Source of the DNA: Burkholderiaceae bacterium
GTDB taxonomy: Bacteria > Pseudomonadota > Gammaproteobacteria > Burkholderiales > Burkholderiaceae_F
Reading direction: 5' to 3'
Assembly: GCA_019236735.1 (NCBI GenBank)
Contig: JAFAIM010000042.1
Span: forward strand, 1 to 45,147
Length of the DNA: 45,147 nt
Under the pieces are notes generated by a model. The model ran no database searches. It was not told the origin of the DNA and worked only from the letters and a program-made list of their open reading frames with translations. A program made the translations under genes and the position numbers. This document shows positions 7,366 to 18,052 of the stretch, in pieces; within the stretch, counting starts at the first letter, position 1; each line of letters starts with the position of its first letter.

Positions 7366-7779
7366 ATGATCAACTTATCGACTGCCCCTTATGCAGCACT
7401 GCTCCTTCGCGTCAGCCTGGGCATCATGTTTCTCGCGCACGCGGCGATGAAATTTCTCGTGTTCACCATTCCTGGCTTTGTTGGCTTCTTCGGATCTCTT
7501 GGATTGCCGGCTGTTCTGGCGTATGCCGTTATCGCCCTCGAAATCATCGGAGGTGTAGCCCTGATCCTGGGCATCTACGCTCCCTGGGTGGCGTTGCCCC
7601 TGGCCGTGGAGATGCTCGGCACGATCTATTTCGTGCATGGCGCCAACGGCTGGATGTTCGCGAACAAAGGCGGAGGCTGGGAATATCCGGCCTTCTGGAC
7701 GGTCGGATTGATCGTGCTGTACCTCCTTGGCGATGGTGCCATGGCATTGAAACCGATCCGACGTGCCACCCATTCATAA
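7366..7779 (+). CDS. DoxX family membrane protein
   Basis: A 137-residue protein with four predicted helices (about 8-28, 46-70, 73-92, 108-128). LLLRVSLGIMFLAHAAMKF at the start and FVHGANGWMFANKGGGWEYPAFW are typical of the DoxX family (quinol-oxidase-associated or redox-related small membrane proteins). I start at ATG 7366 because GGAGA lies five bases upstream; an upstream TTG in frame is less likely. It stands alone downstream of the repeat region. Confidence 0.92.
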   Translation: MINLSTAPYAALLLRVSLGIMFLAHAAMKFLVFTIPGFVGFFGSLGLPAVLAYAVIALEIIGGVALILGIYAPWVALPLAVEMLGTIYFVHGANGWMFANKGGGWEYPAFWTVGLIVLYLLGDGAMALKPIRRATHS

Positions 7780-8090
7780 GCGGCGCCGAACAAGCCCGGG
7801 AGATGCAAGCGCAAGCCGTGCGGTATGCACCTGTACAATGCCGGCTCCTCGCAGTGTGAGGAGTGCGGCTCGCTGTGGAAAACCTGTGGACAGGACGACG
7901 AATTGGCGGACCGCAGATCGAGCGCCTTGAAGAAACAGAAGGGGCGCGAACTTGACAAGAGTCCGTCTCCGTCAGTCTGCCAGCTCCCGTGCAGTTCTCA
8001 CGAGAGTATTCACTAGTCCGCCAGAAACCTTGCTCCGAATAGGGCGACCCAGCAGGTCGAGCGAAAGGCTACTTGGAGCGAGAGCGCAAT
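7780..8090. other. Intergenic region between doxX-like gene and receiver-protease gene
   Basis: About 310 bp. A hairpin CTCCTC-GCAGTGT-GAGGAG lies at 7845-7863 without a T run. TGTGGAAAACCTGTGGAC at 7874-7891 resembles two DnaA boxes but lacks further boxes or an AT-rich unwinding region. No convincing gene was seen. Confidence 0.4.
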
Positions 8091-9755
8091 ATGTCAAAGA
8101 TTCTCCTGTTTCGCGTTGCGCATGATTTGGGCGCGAGCCTCGTGTCGGAACTTTCTCGCGCGGGGTATGACGTTGCCTCGCCAGAAAGCGCAGATGTACG
8201 GACCGTTCTTCAGCATCAACCTGATCTGATCCTGCTGCAGACCGATGTTAAGACGCTCGACTGCTGCGGTCTTCTTACTCAGCTCAAAGGCAATGACGTT
8301 ACCGCGCCAGTCAAGATCATCCTTCTCGCTGATGGAGGGCCTTTGGAGCGGAGCCGTGCTCTGGATCTGGGCGCGGATGACGTTCTGAGCATCCCGTTTG
8401 AACCTGCCGAACTTTTCGCCAGAATCCGTGCGCAGCTCCGAGAGAAGGCCCCGGACGATCGGTTGCGCTCGGAATTGCTTGACGCCAAGAGGAAAGAGCT
8501 CGAAGCCGAATCGGCGTTGGCCGCGATCGTAGCGCAGAAGGAGACTGGGAAAAGGCGCTGGATCGCACTTGGTGCGGTAACCGTTCTGGCGGTGATCGGC
8601 GTGGGTATTGGCCTTCGAAACGCCCAGGTAAGCAGCAAGTCAAACGCGAATCTCGTTTTGCAGCTGAAGAGTCTCCAGTCAGAGATACTCACACAAAGCC
8701 AGCTTCTGGAGCGCGCGCAAAAGAGCCGCGAGGCGCTGACTCTGGAATTGAGTGCGTCGGTGAGCAAGCAATTGGAAGACTTGCGGGCGGAAAGTGCAGA
8801 TCTACGCAACAAGATCGCTGCTTCAAACGGAGCTTCGCTGTCCGATCTTGACAAGCGTTTGAAGCAGACCGACTCCCGGATCGGAAAACTTGAAGACGAG
8901 TCGCGAATTGCACAGGAGATTGTTCGGGACTATTCCAACAGCGTTTGTCTGATCTATGCGATTGTGGGATTTCACGACAGGAAAACCGGCGCTCAGCTCA
9001 ACTTTGCCGGAAATGACGCGAATGGCAACCCACTCACCGATGACAAGGGAAAGCTCGTTGTTACCACAGAAGGCGGCGGCAGGCCCGTGCAACTACATGT
9101 ATTTGGCAGTGGCTTTCTGATCGATACCGCGGGTCACATCCTTACGAATCACCACGTCCTCGAACCGTGGTGGCACAACACCGAGGGGATTCCTGTACCC
9201 GGCGATACTGTCGAACCGACCATCGTGTCGATGCGAGCCTATTTCCCAGGAAATGAAACTCCAGTGTCTCTGCGTGTACAGAGCGTGAGCGAGGACTTTG
9301 ATCTTGGGCTGGCATCGGTCGATCTGCCGGAGAGTCATCCGAGGCCGGTCACAATCGAACAGCAGCCTGCGATTTCGGGAAGCCCGATTGTCTTGATTGG
9401 ATACCCTACGGGAGTCGAAGGGATTCTTGCACGGATCGATGAGCCGACGCTCAAACAGATCGCACAGGAAGCCGGAAACAGCACAGAGAGTCTCGTGCAA
9501 GAACTTGCACGGAGAAAACTCATCCGACCTCTGGTTACCCAAGGGCATCTTGGCGTCGTTGGCCCCGATCAACTGGTCTACGACGCGCAAACAACCCATG
9601 GCGGTTCCGGTGGCCCGGTATTCAATGCCAGCGGCAAAGTGATCGGAGTCAACTTCGCCATCCTGGCGGGCTTCTCGGGGTCAAATTTTGCGGTCCCCAT
9701 CTCACGTGCTGCAAAAGTGCTTGCGACCGTAAACTCCGCGCAAGCGGCGCGTTGA
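8091..9755 (+). CDS. Membrane-anchored trypsin-like serine protease with N-terminal degenerate receiver domain
   Basis: A 554-residue multidomain protein, started at ATG 8091 (GAGAG six bases upstream). Residues 3-118 have the fold pattern of a response-regulator receiver (KILLFRVAHDLGASLVSELSRAG...PDLILLQ...ADDVLSIPF), but Gln50 stands where the phosphoacceptor Asp is expected and Ile101 where the conserved Lys is, so phosphotransfer is unlikely. Residues 157-175 form one membrane helix, about 185-280 a coiled coil, and about 335-550 a trypsin-like (S1C/HtrA-type) protease with His355 (LTNHHVL), Asp404 (FDLGLASVD) and Ser506 (THGGSGGPV). No PDZ domain follows. Predicted topology puts the receiver in the cytoplasm and the protease in the periplasm, so it could carry an inside signal to an outside protease. 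The function is unknown. Confidence 0.85.
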   Translation: MSKILLFRVAHDLGASLVSELSRAGYDVASPESADVRTVLQHQPDLILLQTDVKTLDCCGLLTQLKGNDVTAPVKIILLADGGPLERSRALDLGADDVLSIPFEPAELFARIRAQLREKAPDDRLRSELLDAKRKELEAESALAAIVAQKETGKRRWIALGAVTVLAVIGVGIGLRNAQVSSKSNANLVLQLKSLQSEILTQSQLLERAQKSREALTLELSASVSKQLEDLRAESADLRNKIAASNGASLSDLDKRLKQTDSRIGKLEDESRIAQEIVRDYSNSVCLIYAIVGFHDRKTGAQLNFAGNDANGNPLTDDKGKLVVTTEGGGRPVQLHVFGSGFLIDTAGHILTNHHVLEPWWHNTEGIPVPGDTVEPTIVSMRAYFPGNETPVSLRVQSVSEDFDLGLASVDLPESHPRPVTIEQQPAISGSPIVLIGYPTGVEGILARIDEPTLKQIAQEAGNSTESLVQELARRKLIRPLVTQGHLGVVGPDQLVYDAQTTHGGSGGPVFNASGKVIGVNFAILAGFSGSNFAVPISRAAKVLATVNSAQAAR

Positions 9756-9836
9756 CGCCGATCGTTGGCTCTAGGGCGATGCGCCGTTTCGTGCGTCGCT
9801 ACAAGGTCGACAGCCTCTATGCACACAAATAGGTGA
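9756..9836. other. Short convergent intergenic gap
   Basis: 81 bp between the protease and oxyR stop codons. No clear terminator hairpin was found. Confidence 0.3.
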
Positions 9837-10772
9837 TTAACGCTGCCGAGCGCGGCGATGTGACGACCTCACGGTGTTCGGAAGTGTCGCCACGATGACT
9901 TCAGCGAGTGCCTGAATCGCTTGCACACGCGGAAAGCTCTTTCGCCAAGCAAGCGACACCGTGCGCTTTGCATCGACCAGTTCGAGCGGCCGGGCGACGA
10001 CGCCGGCGTCGGTCATCCAGGCGCCGCGGGTCGCCAGCGCGGGCACAAGCGTCGCGCCCATGCCGGCGCCGACGAGCTGCAACAGCGTCTCCAGGCTCGA
10101 GGCACGAAGGTCGGCCTGCTGACCCGCGTTCCTCTTCTCGGCCAGGCGACACACTTCCATCGCTTGCTCGGCAAGACAATGTCCGTCCGCCAGTAGCAGC
10201 AACTCGACCGAGCCAAGGTCGCGTCGCGTGAGACGGTCCTTCAGGAAGAGCGGGTGCCCGCGAGGCAGCGCGAGCCAGAACGGTTCATCGAACAAAGTCT
10301 TGGCGTCGAATTCGGGTTCCGTGACAGGTGTTGCGACGATGGCAGCCTCGATCTGGTGGTGACGGAGTCGCTCGAGGAGGCTCGCGGTGATTTCCTCGAA
10401 CAGCACCAGCTTCAGGCTCGGATAGCGCTCCTTGATCAGGGCAAGCACGAGCGGCACGAGGTATGGCGCAATGGTGGGAATCACTCCCAGGCGCAACGGC
10501 CCGGCGAGCGGGTCTCGGTGCGCGCCCGCTAACCGTGCCAGCGCGTCGGTCTGCTCGATGGCTGCGCGCGCGTGGGGAAGAAGCGCGGCGCCCACGGGTG
10601 TGAGCTCGACGGACTTCGTGGTGCGCTCGAACAAAGCAACACCCAGCTCGGTCTCGAGCTTGCGCATCTGGCCCGATAGCGTGGGCTGACTGACGAAGCT
10701 GAGTTCCGCGGCTCGGCCGAAATGTCGGGTCTCCGCAAGTGCCACGAAGTACTTCAGGTCTCGCAAATTCAC
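9837..10772 (-). CDS. oxyR: OxyR, hydrogen-peroxide-sensing LysR-type regulator
   Basis: A 311-residue protein with an N-terminal winged HTH (LKYFVALAETRHFGRAAELSFVSQPTLSGQMRKLE, residues about 6-40) and an OxyR-type sensor domain. Taking the GTG at 10772 as start gives VNLRDLKYFVAL and places the redox cysteines of ADGHCLAEQAMEVC at positions 199 and 208, exactly the E. coli OxyR numbering; upstream in-frame starts exist but spoil this register. Peroxide forms the Cys199-Cys208 disulfide and switches the protein to an activator. It is divergent from katG, the classic target, with a candidate binding site between them at 10787-10801. Confidence 0.96.
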   Translation of the reverse strand: MNLRDLKYFVALAETRHFGRAAELSFVSQPTLSGQMRKLETELGVALFERTTKSVELTPVGAALLPHARAAIEQTDALARLAGAHRDPLAGPLRLGVIPTIAPYLVPLVLALIKERYPSLKLVLFEEITASLLERLRHHQIEAAIVATPVTEPEFDAKTLFDEPFWLALPRGHPLFLKDRLTRRDLGSVELLLLADGHCLAEQAMEVCRLAEKRNAGQQADLRASSLETLLQLVGAGMGATLVPALATRGAWMTDAGVVARPLELVDAKRTVSLAWRKSFPRVQAIQALAEVIVATLPNTVRSSHRRARQR

Positions 10773-10786
10773 GGCCTGTCGAACAA

Positions 10787-10801
10787 ATAGATAACACCGA
10801 T
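10787..10801. promoter_or_regulatory. Candidate OxyR binding site in the oxyR-katG intergenic region
   Basis: ATAG-N7-CGAT within an AT-rich stretch (ATAGATAACACCGATTAAT) close to the OxyR half-site consensus ATAG-N7-CTAT. It lies 15 bp from the oxyR start and about 100 bp before katG, a position suited to repressing oxyR and activating katG. Based on pattern and context only. Confidence 0.5.
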
Positions 10802-10866
10802 TAATTATAAAGGAACAAACGATTTCACGCATGAGTGAAGATGGCGTCCAATTCGTCCGCCTCTGA

Positions 10867-13071
<2,205 letters not shown>

Positions 13072-13133
13072 CTTGCGGTGTCCCTTGCCCGAGCCATCCG
13101 AACGGATGCCCGTTCGCAGCAAAAGCGCTTACG

Positions 13134-13496
13134 CTATTCGTGCAGCAGGGAACGCCAATTGCGTGGTACGCGGCCCTCGGGGCCTGGGACCGGCTGCTCG
13201 ACCGGATGCGAGCGAGGTGGCGCCAATTCCGGACCCGGGATCATGGCGTCTTCTTCGTAGTCGTAAAACCAATCCTCACCCGGTTCGAAGCTGGCGATGA
13301 CCGGGTGGCCGCTCGCTTTGGCATGCTGAGAAGCATGCTGTGACGGTGAGGTATCACAGCAGCCGATGTGACCGCACTCCGCGCAGCGCCGCAGGTGAAA
13401 CCACCACCCGGCTGTCGCCAGGCATTCCGCGCAACCATCTCCACTCGGTTTCGACGCCAGGTTGATTCCGCGGTGGTGTGGGGTTTGCTTTTTCAT
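13134..13496 (-). CDS. UBP-type zinc-finger protein
   Basis: A 120-residue protein whose first 85 residues form a UBP (ubiquitin-hydrolase-type) zinc finger: Cys22, Cys25, Cys38, Cys41, Cys46, His54, His58 and His64, with WFHLRRCAECGHIGCCD and GHPVIASFEPGEDWFYDY between and after them. Bacteria have many stand-alone proteins of this kind with unknown role; eukaryotic homologues bind the ubiquitin C-terminus. The C-terminal 35 residues are Pro-rich and low in complexity. GGAG precedes the ATG by eight bases. It is convergent with katG. Confidence 0.88.
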   Translation of the reverse strand: MKKQTPHHRGINLASKPSGDGCAECLATAGWWFHLRRCAECGHIGCCDTSPSQHASQHAKASGHPVIASFEPGEDWFYDYEEDAMIPGPELAPPRSHPVEQPVPGPEGRVPRNWRSLLHE

Positions 13497-13586
13497 CGGG
13501 TTGCTCCGATTGGATACGATTTCGGCGCCGACTGTTTCCCTGCAAGGCAGTACTCCGCAGCAGCATGAAATCGGCTGCGCCGCGCG

Positions 13587-16500
13587 CTATTTTGCTGAAG
13601 CCGAACATACGTCGTGGCCATCTGACGGCGCGCCTTTACCGAACATGATCTCGATCGGCACCCAGATCGCGGAGGTGGCGAACTCCGCCACTGTCTGCAG
13701 CACATCAGTGGTTCGGACGCCGATGTGAAAATCGGTGAACTTCCCGCTCACCTCGACCGGCAGCGGAAACGCCAGGAGCTGCGGCGTCTTGGAGCGAGGC
13801 TGTGCATACAGCTCGATGTCTTCCGATTTGAAATCCGCGTGCGCTTTGGCGGTGACGCGCATGCGCGTCGTGTCGACCAGAAAGGTCTTCTGCGCGAGCT
13901 CGCCGTCTGTCAGCGCGAAGCGGCCGATGGCGCAGTTCACCTTCGAAATGCTCGAAGAATCGATAGCGGGCAGTAATGCGGCCAGAACATTCAGCGCCCA
14001 GAAGTCGAGCAAGCCCGCCTTCATGTTTTCCGGCCAGACCTCGAAATCGATGTGTCCGGTGCCGTGCCGCAGTAGCTCCGATATGGAGGGGGCGTGGGCC
14101 TTGACGTCCAGATCCAGGTTGAGCAAGCCGCGCATCTGGCTGTTCGGGTCGATGCGGCGCGCAAGGATGCCGTAGTCGAAGTGCTGGATGCCGACACGCA
14201 GGCTGGCTCCTACGCTCGCATCGCGCGGTTTGTAGCCGAGACGAAAGGTCGCGGAACCGCCGGATGTGTTGATGGTCGCGGGGCCGATCACGATGTGGCC
14301 ATCGTTCAGGTTGGCTTCGAGCTGGCCGCTACCGAGCTTGTCGCGACCGGAAACAACCTGCTCGACGTTCACGGTCACCTTCGCGTTCTGTCGCTTCAGC
14401 ACGGCTGGGCTCAAAAGCTGCTGGGCGCGATCGCTCTCTTTGGCCGCGGCCTCTTCCACAGCGCTCAAAGATGCTTTCTTTCGATCGGGTTCCGGGTTGG
14501 GTGTCTCGGCGGACCAATTGCCGAAGCGAAAATCGTCCAGCTGAATGCTCGGTGCCTCTAGCGCCAAGACGATGCCAGGTGGCACTGTCGTGGTATCGAT
14601 CTGTCCGTTCCCGGTGAGGCGGCTGCCTCCCACCTGAACGAGCAGCGATGGCATTTCATAGCCGCTGCGCGAGACGCGGAATTTCGCCGAAGCTGACCAC
14701 GGGCCCCAAGGCGGCAGGGATGTGCGCGTCAGCGCATTGAGCGTGTCCAGGCGGCGACCTTGCAAGTCGAGCGTGAAGTCGACTTGCTGGTTCGAAAAAG
14801 GGCGATCCACTTCGCCGGAGAGCGTCAGCGAGGACTCGGCCGCTCGCACCTCAAAGACGAACGGGATCTGCCCGTTCGGATCCAGCAGGTCCGCGGCCTT
14901 CGCGGTGCGTATGCCGATCGACACCGGAACCTGATCCAAGGACCCTTGCAGGTCGAGCTGTATGGCCGCGCCCGGCGCCGCTTTCAGTGCGCCGTGGGCA
15001 ATCGTGATCGACATCTTGCCCCCGCTATGGGCGTCTTGGAGTGTCAGATGGCCTCCGTCGAAGTCCGCAAGCAGCTGCGATTGCGCCAGCACCTGCCCTA
15101 GGCGGCTCGAATGCATATCCAGTTGCAGACTGAGCGCGCCGACGCCGGCGTCGATATTGGGCGCGATGCCGAGCGCTTTGAGTATTCGGCCGACGTCCAG
15201 GCTCGGGGCCGCCAGCCACACCGCGGCGTGTGGCTGCCCGGCGCGCAAGTCGAGCAGGATTGCACCGGTGAAGTCGACATCGGCGACGCTGGCGCTGAAC
15301 GGTGAGGCATTCATCATGCCGTTGCGAATATTGCCGTCGAAGCGCAGATCGCGCATCGTCAGAAGGGGGGTACTGGCGATGCGCTTGACGCGCACGGCGA
15401 TGTCGGCATCCGCCAGGCTGATGCCGACGGGCAGGATCGGTATGTCGATCAAGTCGGCCGCGACCGAAGTTGCCGCGGGATGGTTCGCGGCTTTTTCCGC
15501 CATCAACCCCTGAAGCTCCTTCGCATCGATCAGATCCGCCGTCAAATTCAGAGTCAGAAGCGGTTTGCCCGCCTCCACCGTGCGCCGCACGTCCGCCGAC
15601 AAAGCGCTGCGCCCCAGTTGGAGGGTAAATCCGCCCAGATGCCATCGTTGGCTGTCGGTTTGAAGCGAACCTTGCACCTGCAGCGGCGCGTCCGCGCCTG
15701 ACTTCAAGTCGAGCCAGCCGGCGATTTCCTTCGAATGTGGCGCCGAAAGCTGAAACGTGGCTTCCGATCCTAAATCGCGCGTCGCCGGCCGCACTATCGC
15801 GTGCACTTGGGCGCGAGCGCTTCCGGCCTGCAATTCGAAATCGATCGGAGCTTGCGCCGACTGCATCATCTCCGCCAACGAGATGCCGTGCAAACTCGCG
15901 TGAAAAGCTGCGTCAATTAGCGAGCCGTGGGCGTCGCACTGCAAAGGTTTTCCAGGCTGCAGCACCAGCCGCAGATCGTCTAAAGAAAACTTGACTGGGC
16001 GCGCACCGGCCGCGTTGCCGTAGCTCAACCGCCCTCGCTCCAGATTGAGGCGCAGATCTAGGCTCTTCATCAAATCCGAGCCACGGTCTCCCCGGGCTGT
16101 CAGTTGCAGATCGAAGCGTCCGAGGCTTCCCCGAACACCGGGGACGCCGGCGAGCACCTTTGCCAGATCGCCCACATCCGAATTGCGCGTCCCCAACGAC
16201 AACTCGAAGCGAGCCGGCGCAACGGTCGCATCGATGCTGGTGGATCCGGACAACGACACGCCAGCGACCGTGCCCTGCACCGGCAGGGTCAGGCGGCCGT
16301 GGTCGAGATGCACACGCAGCAGCGCATCGTGCACCGCGCCGGGCAAACTGATCCACTGGCCTACATGTAAGGTGAGGTCGGCATCTGCGTCGTTCAGGTC
16401 GTTCAGGCGGAACGTTGCCTGATCGAGCTCGCGATATATATCGGCAAAATCCCGCGGGGGTTCATTTTTCAGCGCCGGCTGCGAGGTGATGAAAGGTCGC

Positions 16501-17534
16501 AGATCCAGCATCGGAATCGTCAGGTCACCTCGCACTTTCGGGCGCTCGCCGCCATAGTCGAATTCCACGCCGCCGTGAAGTGCGGTCTTGCCCATCACGC
16601 CATTTAACTCGGTCAGCGCAAGATGGCCCGGTGAATAGCGGATCACGCCGGCGATACCAGTCTGGCCGACAGCAGGCAGTTTGATCTGCAGCAGGCGTTC
16701 GAACTCATGCGAATCCTGCGTGCCCAGACCGAAGCGCAACGAGCCGCTGCTTTCGGTGATCGAGCCGTCGATGGACAGGTGTGAACCGAGGAAATCGAGG
16801 GTGAGAGCCAAGGGCCAGGGTTGATCGCGGCGCGCCAGATCGGCCGCTGTGCCGCCCTGCACATCGAGTTGATAGGGAAAAGACTGTTCGACGCTGCCGC
16901 GCATGGCCAGAGAAAAGGGCTGCCCGGCGGGCAGCTGCGCCAACAGCGATTGGAGCGTGAAAAAGTGCATCTTGCCGTTGGCTGCTGTGAATTCGAGGTT
17001 CACCTGCTGCAGCGACAGGCGCTGGATCTCGAAACGCGCGAGCAGTTGCGCCACCAGCTGAGGTAGGCCTGATTGCGCCGCGGGCGCGGGAGCGGCGGCA
17101 GATTGGCGCTGCAGCTCAGCAAAGGTCCAGTTGTTCTCTCCCCGGGCGTTTTTCTGCAGACGAAGATGCACGTCGCTACCCGATATCTCCTGGACGCTCA
17201 GTCGCGAGCGCAGCAAGGGCCACAGGTTCAACGCGAGCCGCGCCTCTCCCAGGCTCACAAACTGCTCGCCGTCAAAGCCGGCTGCGTTCGCAATCTGCAT
17301 GCCCCGGATCACCAAGCTCGGATGGGCCGAGACGCGGATGGCCAAGGTTCCGTCGATTCGAACCTCGCGTCCGAGCCGTTCGGTGAGAGCAGTGGTGGCT
17401 TTCGTGCGCAGCCGTGCGGCGTCGATCGACACGCCGACCAGGGCGACATACAACAGGACGGTCAGCAGCACCGCCGCGAATACGGCGGCCAGGCGCAGGG
17501 CGCGACGCAGCAAGCGAGGCAGGGCGTAGGGCAT
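13587..17534 (-). CDS. AsmA family protein, unusually long
   Basis: A 1315-residue protein. Residues about 10-35 form a single N-terminal membrane anchor (LRLAAVFAAVLLTVLLYVALVG), followed by the AsmA-type segment with LTERLGREVRIDGTLAIRVSAHPSLVIRGMQIAN and LALNLWPLLRSRLSVQEI. The rest is a long series of amphipathic beta-strand repeats (DLRL, LHGGVEFD, VRGDLTIP types), ending with an AsmA C-terminal region (GLLNLDLDVKAHAPSISELLRHGTGHIDFEVWP). AsmA-like proteins form a hydrophobic groove across the periplasm and move phospholipid toward the outer membrane. Typical AsmA is about 600-700 residues, so the bridge here is long, nearer TamB/YhdP size. The gene appears monocistronic. Confidence 0.93.
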   Translation of the reverse strand: MPYALPRLLRRALRLAAVFAAVLLTVLLYVALVGVSIDAARLRTKATTALTERLGREVRIDGTLAIRVSAHPSLVIRGMQIANAAGFDGEQFVSLGEARLALNLWPLLRSRLSVQEISGSDVHLRLQKNARGENNWTFAELQRQSAAAPAPAAQSGLPQLVAQLLARFEIQRLSLQQVNLEFTAANGKMHFFTLQSLLAQLPAGQPFSLAMRGSVEQSFPYQLDVQGGTAADLARRDQPWPLALTLDFLGSHLSIDGSITESSGSLRFGLGTQDSHEFERLLQIKLPAVGQTGIAGVIRYSPGHLALTELNGVMGKTALHGGVEFDYGGERPKVRGDLTIPMLDLRPFITSQPALKNEPPRDFADIYRELDQATFRLNDLNDADADLTLHVGQWISLPGAVHDALLRVHLDHGRLTLPVQGTVAGVSLSGSTSIDATVAPARFELSLGTRNSDVGDLAKVLAGVPGVRGSLGRFDLQLTARGDRGSDLMKSLDLRLNLERGRLSYGNAAGARPVKFSLDDLRLVLQPGKPLQCDAHGSLIDAAFHASLHGISLAEMMQSAQAPIDFELQAGSARAQVHAIVRPATRDLGSEATFQLSAPHSKEIAGWLDLKSGADAPLQVQGSLQTDSQRWHLGGFTLQLGRSALSADVRRTVEAGKPLLTLNLTADLIDAKELQGLMAEKAANHPAATSVAADLIDIPILPVGISLADADIAVRVKRIASTPLLTMRDLRFDGNIRNGMMNASPFSASVADVDFTGAILLDLRAGQPHAAVWLAAPSLDVGRILKALGIAPNIDAGVGALSLQLDMHSSRLGQVLAQSQLLADFDGGHLTLQDAHSGGKMSITIAHGALKAAPGAAIQLDLQGSLDQVPVSIGIRTAKAADLLDPNGQIPFVFEVRAAESSLTLSGEVDRPFSNQQVDFTLDLQGRRLDTLNALTRTSLPPWGPWSASAKFRVSRSGYEMPSLLVQVGGSRLTGNGQIDTTTVPPGIVLALEAPSIQLDDFRFGNWSAETPNPEPDRKKASLSAVEEAAAKESDRAQQLLSPAVLKRQNAKVTVNVEQVVSGRDKLGSGQLEANLNDGHIVIGPATINTSGGSATFRLGYKPRDASVGASLRVGIQHFDYGILARRIDPNSQMRGLLNLDLDVKAHAPSISELLRHGTGHIDFEVWPENMKAGLLDFWALNVLAALLPAIDSSSISKVNCAIGRFALTDGELAQKTFLVDTTRMRVTAKAHADFKSEDIELYAQPRSKTPQLLAFPLPVEVSGKFTDFHIGVRTTDVLQTVAEFATSAIWVPIEIMFGKGAPSDGHDVCSASAK

Positions 17535-17556
17535 TTCGGCAAATGATGCCAGCCCT

Positions 17557-17850
17557 TCAATGCACCATGACCGCCGAACCCGACCGACCCGGCTTGACCA
17601 GCAGCAGCAACGGCAGCAGCGCGAGGAAGATCAGGGCCAGGACCTTGAAGTCGTCGAGGTAGGACAGCAGGGTCGCACTTTCGGGCGGAGCGCACCTTCC
17701 TTGCGCCAAGGCTCAGCCGATCGGCCGTTGCGGGGCCCCGGCCAGCAGAGCGCCAAGCGGCATCAGCGCCTGCTCGCGAGTCACGCCTGGCTTTGCCGTA
17801 ACCAGGGCCAGAACTCCGGTGGTGCTGGGCTGACGGGGTGTGTTCATCAT
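17557..17850 (-). pseudogene. Chimeric remnant: small-protein N-terminus plus C-terminus of a DHA2-type MFS efflux pump
   Basis: From the ATG at 17850 (AGGAG just upstream) the frame reads MMNTPRQPSTTGVLALVTAK and PGVTREQ, like the start of a small muconolactone-isomerase-like protein. It meets an in-frame TGA at 17713-17715. The same frame continues after the stop into APPESATLLSYLDDFKVLAL and IFLALLPLLLLVKPGR, ending with TGA at 17557-17559; this matches the last membrane helix and tail of EmrB/QacA-type drug exporters. The simplest reading is that a deletion fused two genes of a former efflux operon. Two operator-like sites remain upstream. Confidence 0.7.
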
Positions 17851-17867
17851 CGCTCCTAGGTTGATTT

Positions 17868-17883
17868 GGTACCAATCGGTACC
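17868..17883. promoter_or_regulatory. Operator-like site 1 (GGTACC-AATC-GGTACC)
   Basis: GGTACCAATCGGTACC is a near-perfect 16-bp palindrome. A second site follows at 17900 with 32-bp centre-to-centre spacing, about three helical turns. Such pairs are typical targets of TetR or MarR repressors of efflux genes; no such regulator remains next to them. Confidence 0.65.
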
Positions 17884-17899
17884 GACGAGAAGATCCTAC

Positions 17900-17915
17900 G
17901 GTACCAAGCGGTACC
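17900..17915. promoter_or_regulatory. Operator-like site 2 (GGTACC-AAGC-GGTACC)
   Basis: The same architecture as site 1, differing only at one spacer base. Both sites lie between the efflux remnant and the divergent flavoprotein gene, so they could now affect either direction. Confidence 0.65.
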
Positions 17916-18052
17916 ATGTCAAGACCTCCTCGATCCGGGTGGGCAACTCGAGACCTACGGATTCGACGGAGCCGAGGGATAAAATGCGACCCGCCCGGAG
18001 ACAAGGATTCCACCGGACTCGCTTAGCGATCCTCTCTGAACCAGCAAAACAT

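Noticed and set aside
7874-7891. TGTGGAAAA and TGTGGACAG look like two DnaA boxes and hinted at an origin.
   Set aside because: Only two imperfect boxes, no AT-rich unwinding region, and no dnaA, parA or rep gene nearby.
13080-13115. CATCCG-AA-CGGATG considered as a katG terminator.
   Set aside because: The two-base loop is too tight and no T run follows.
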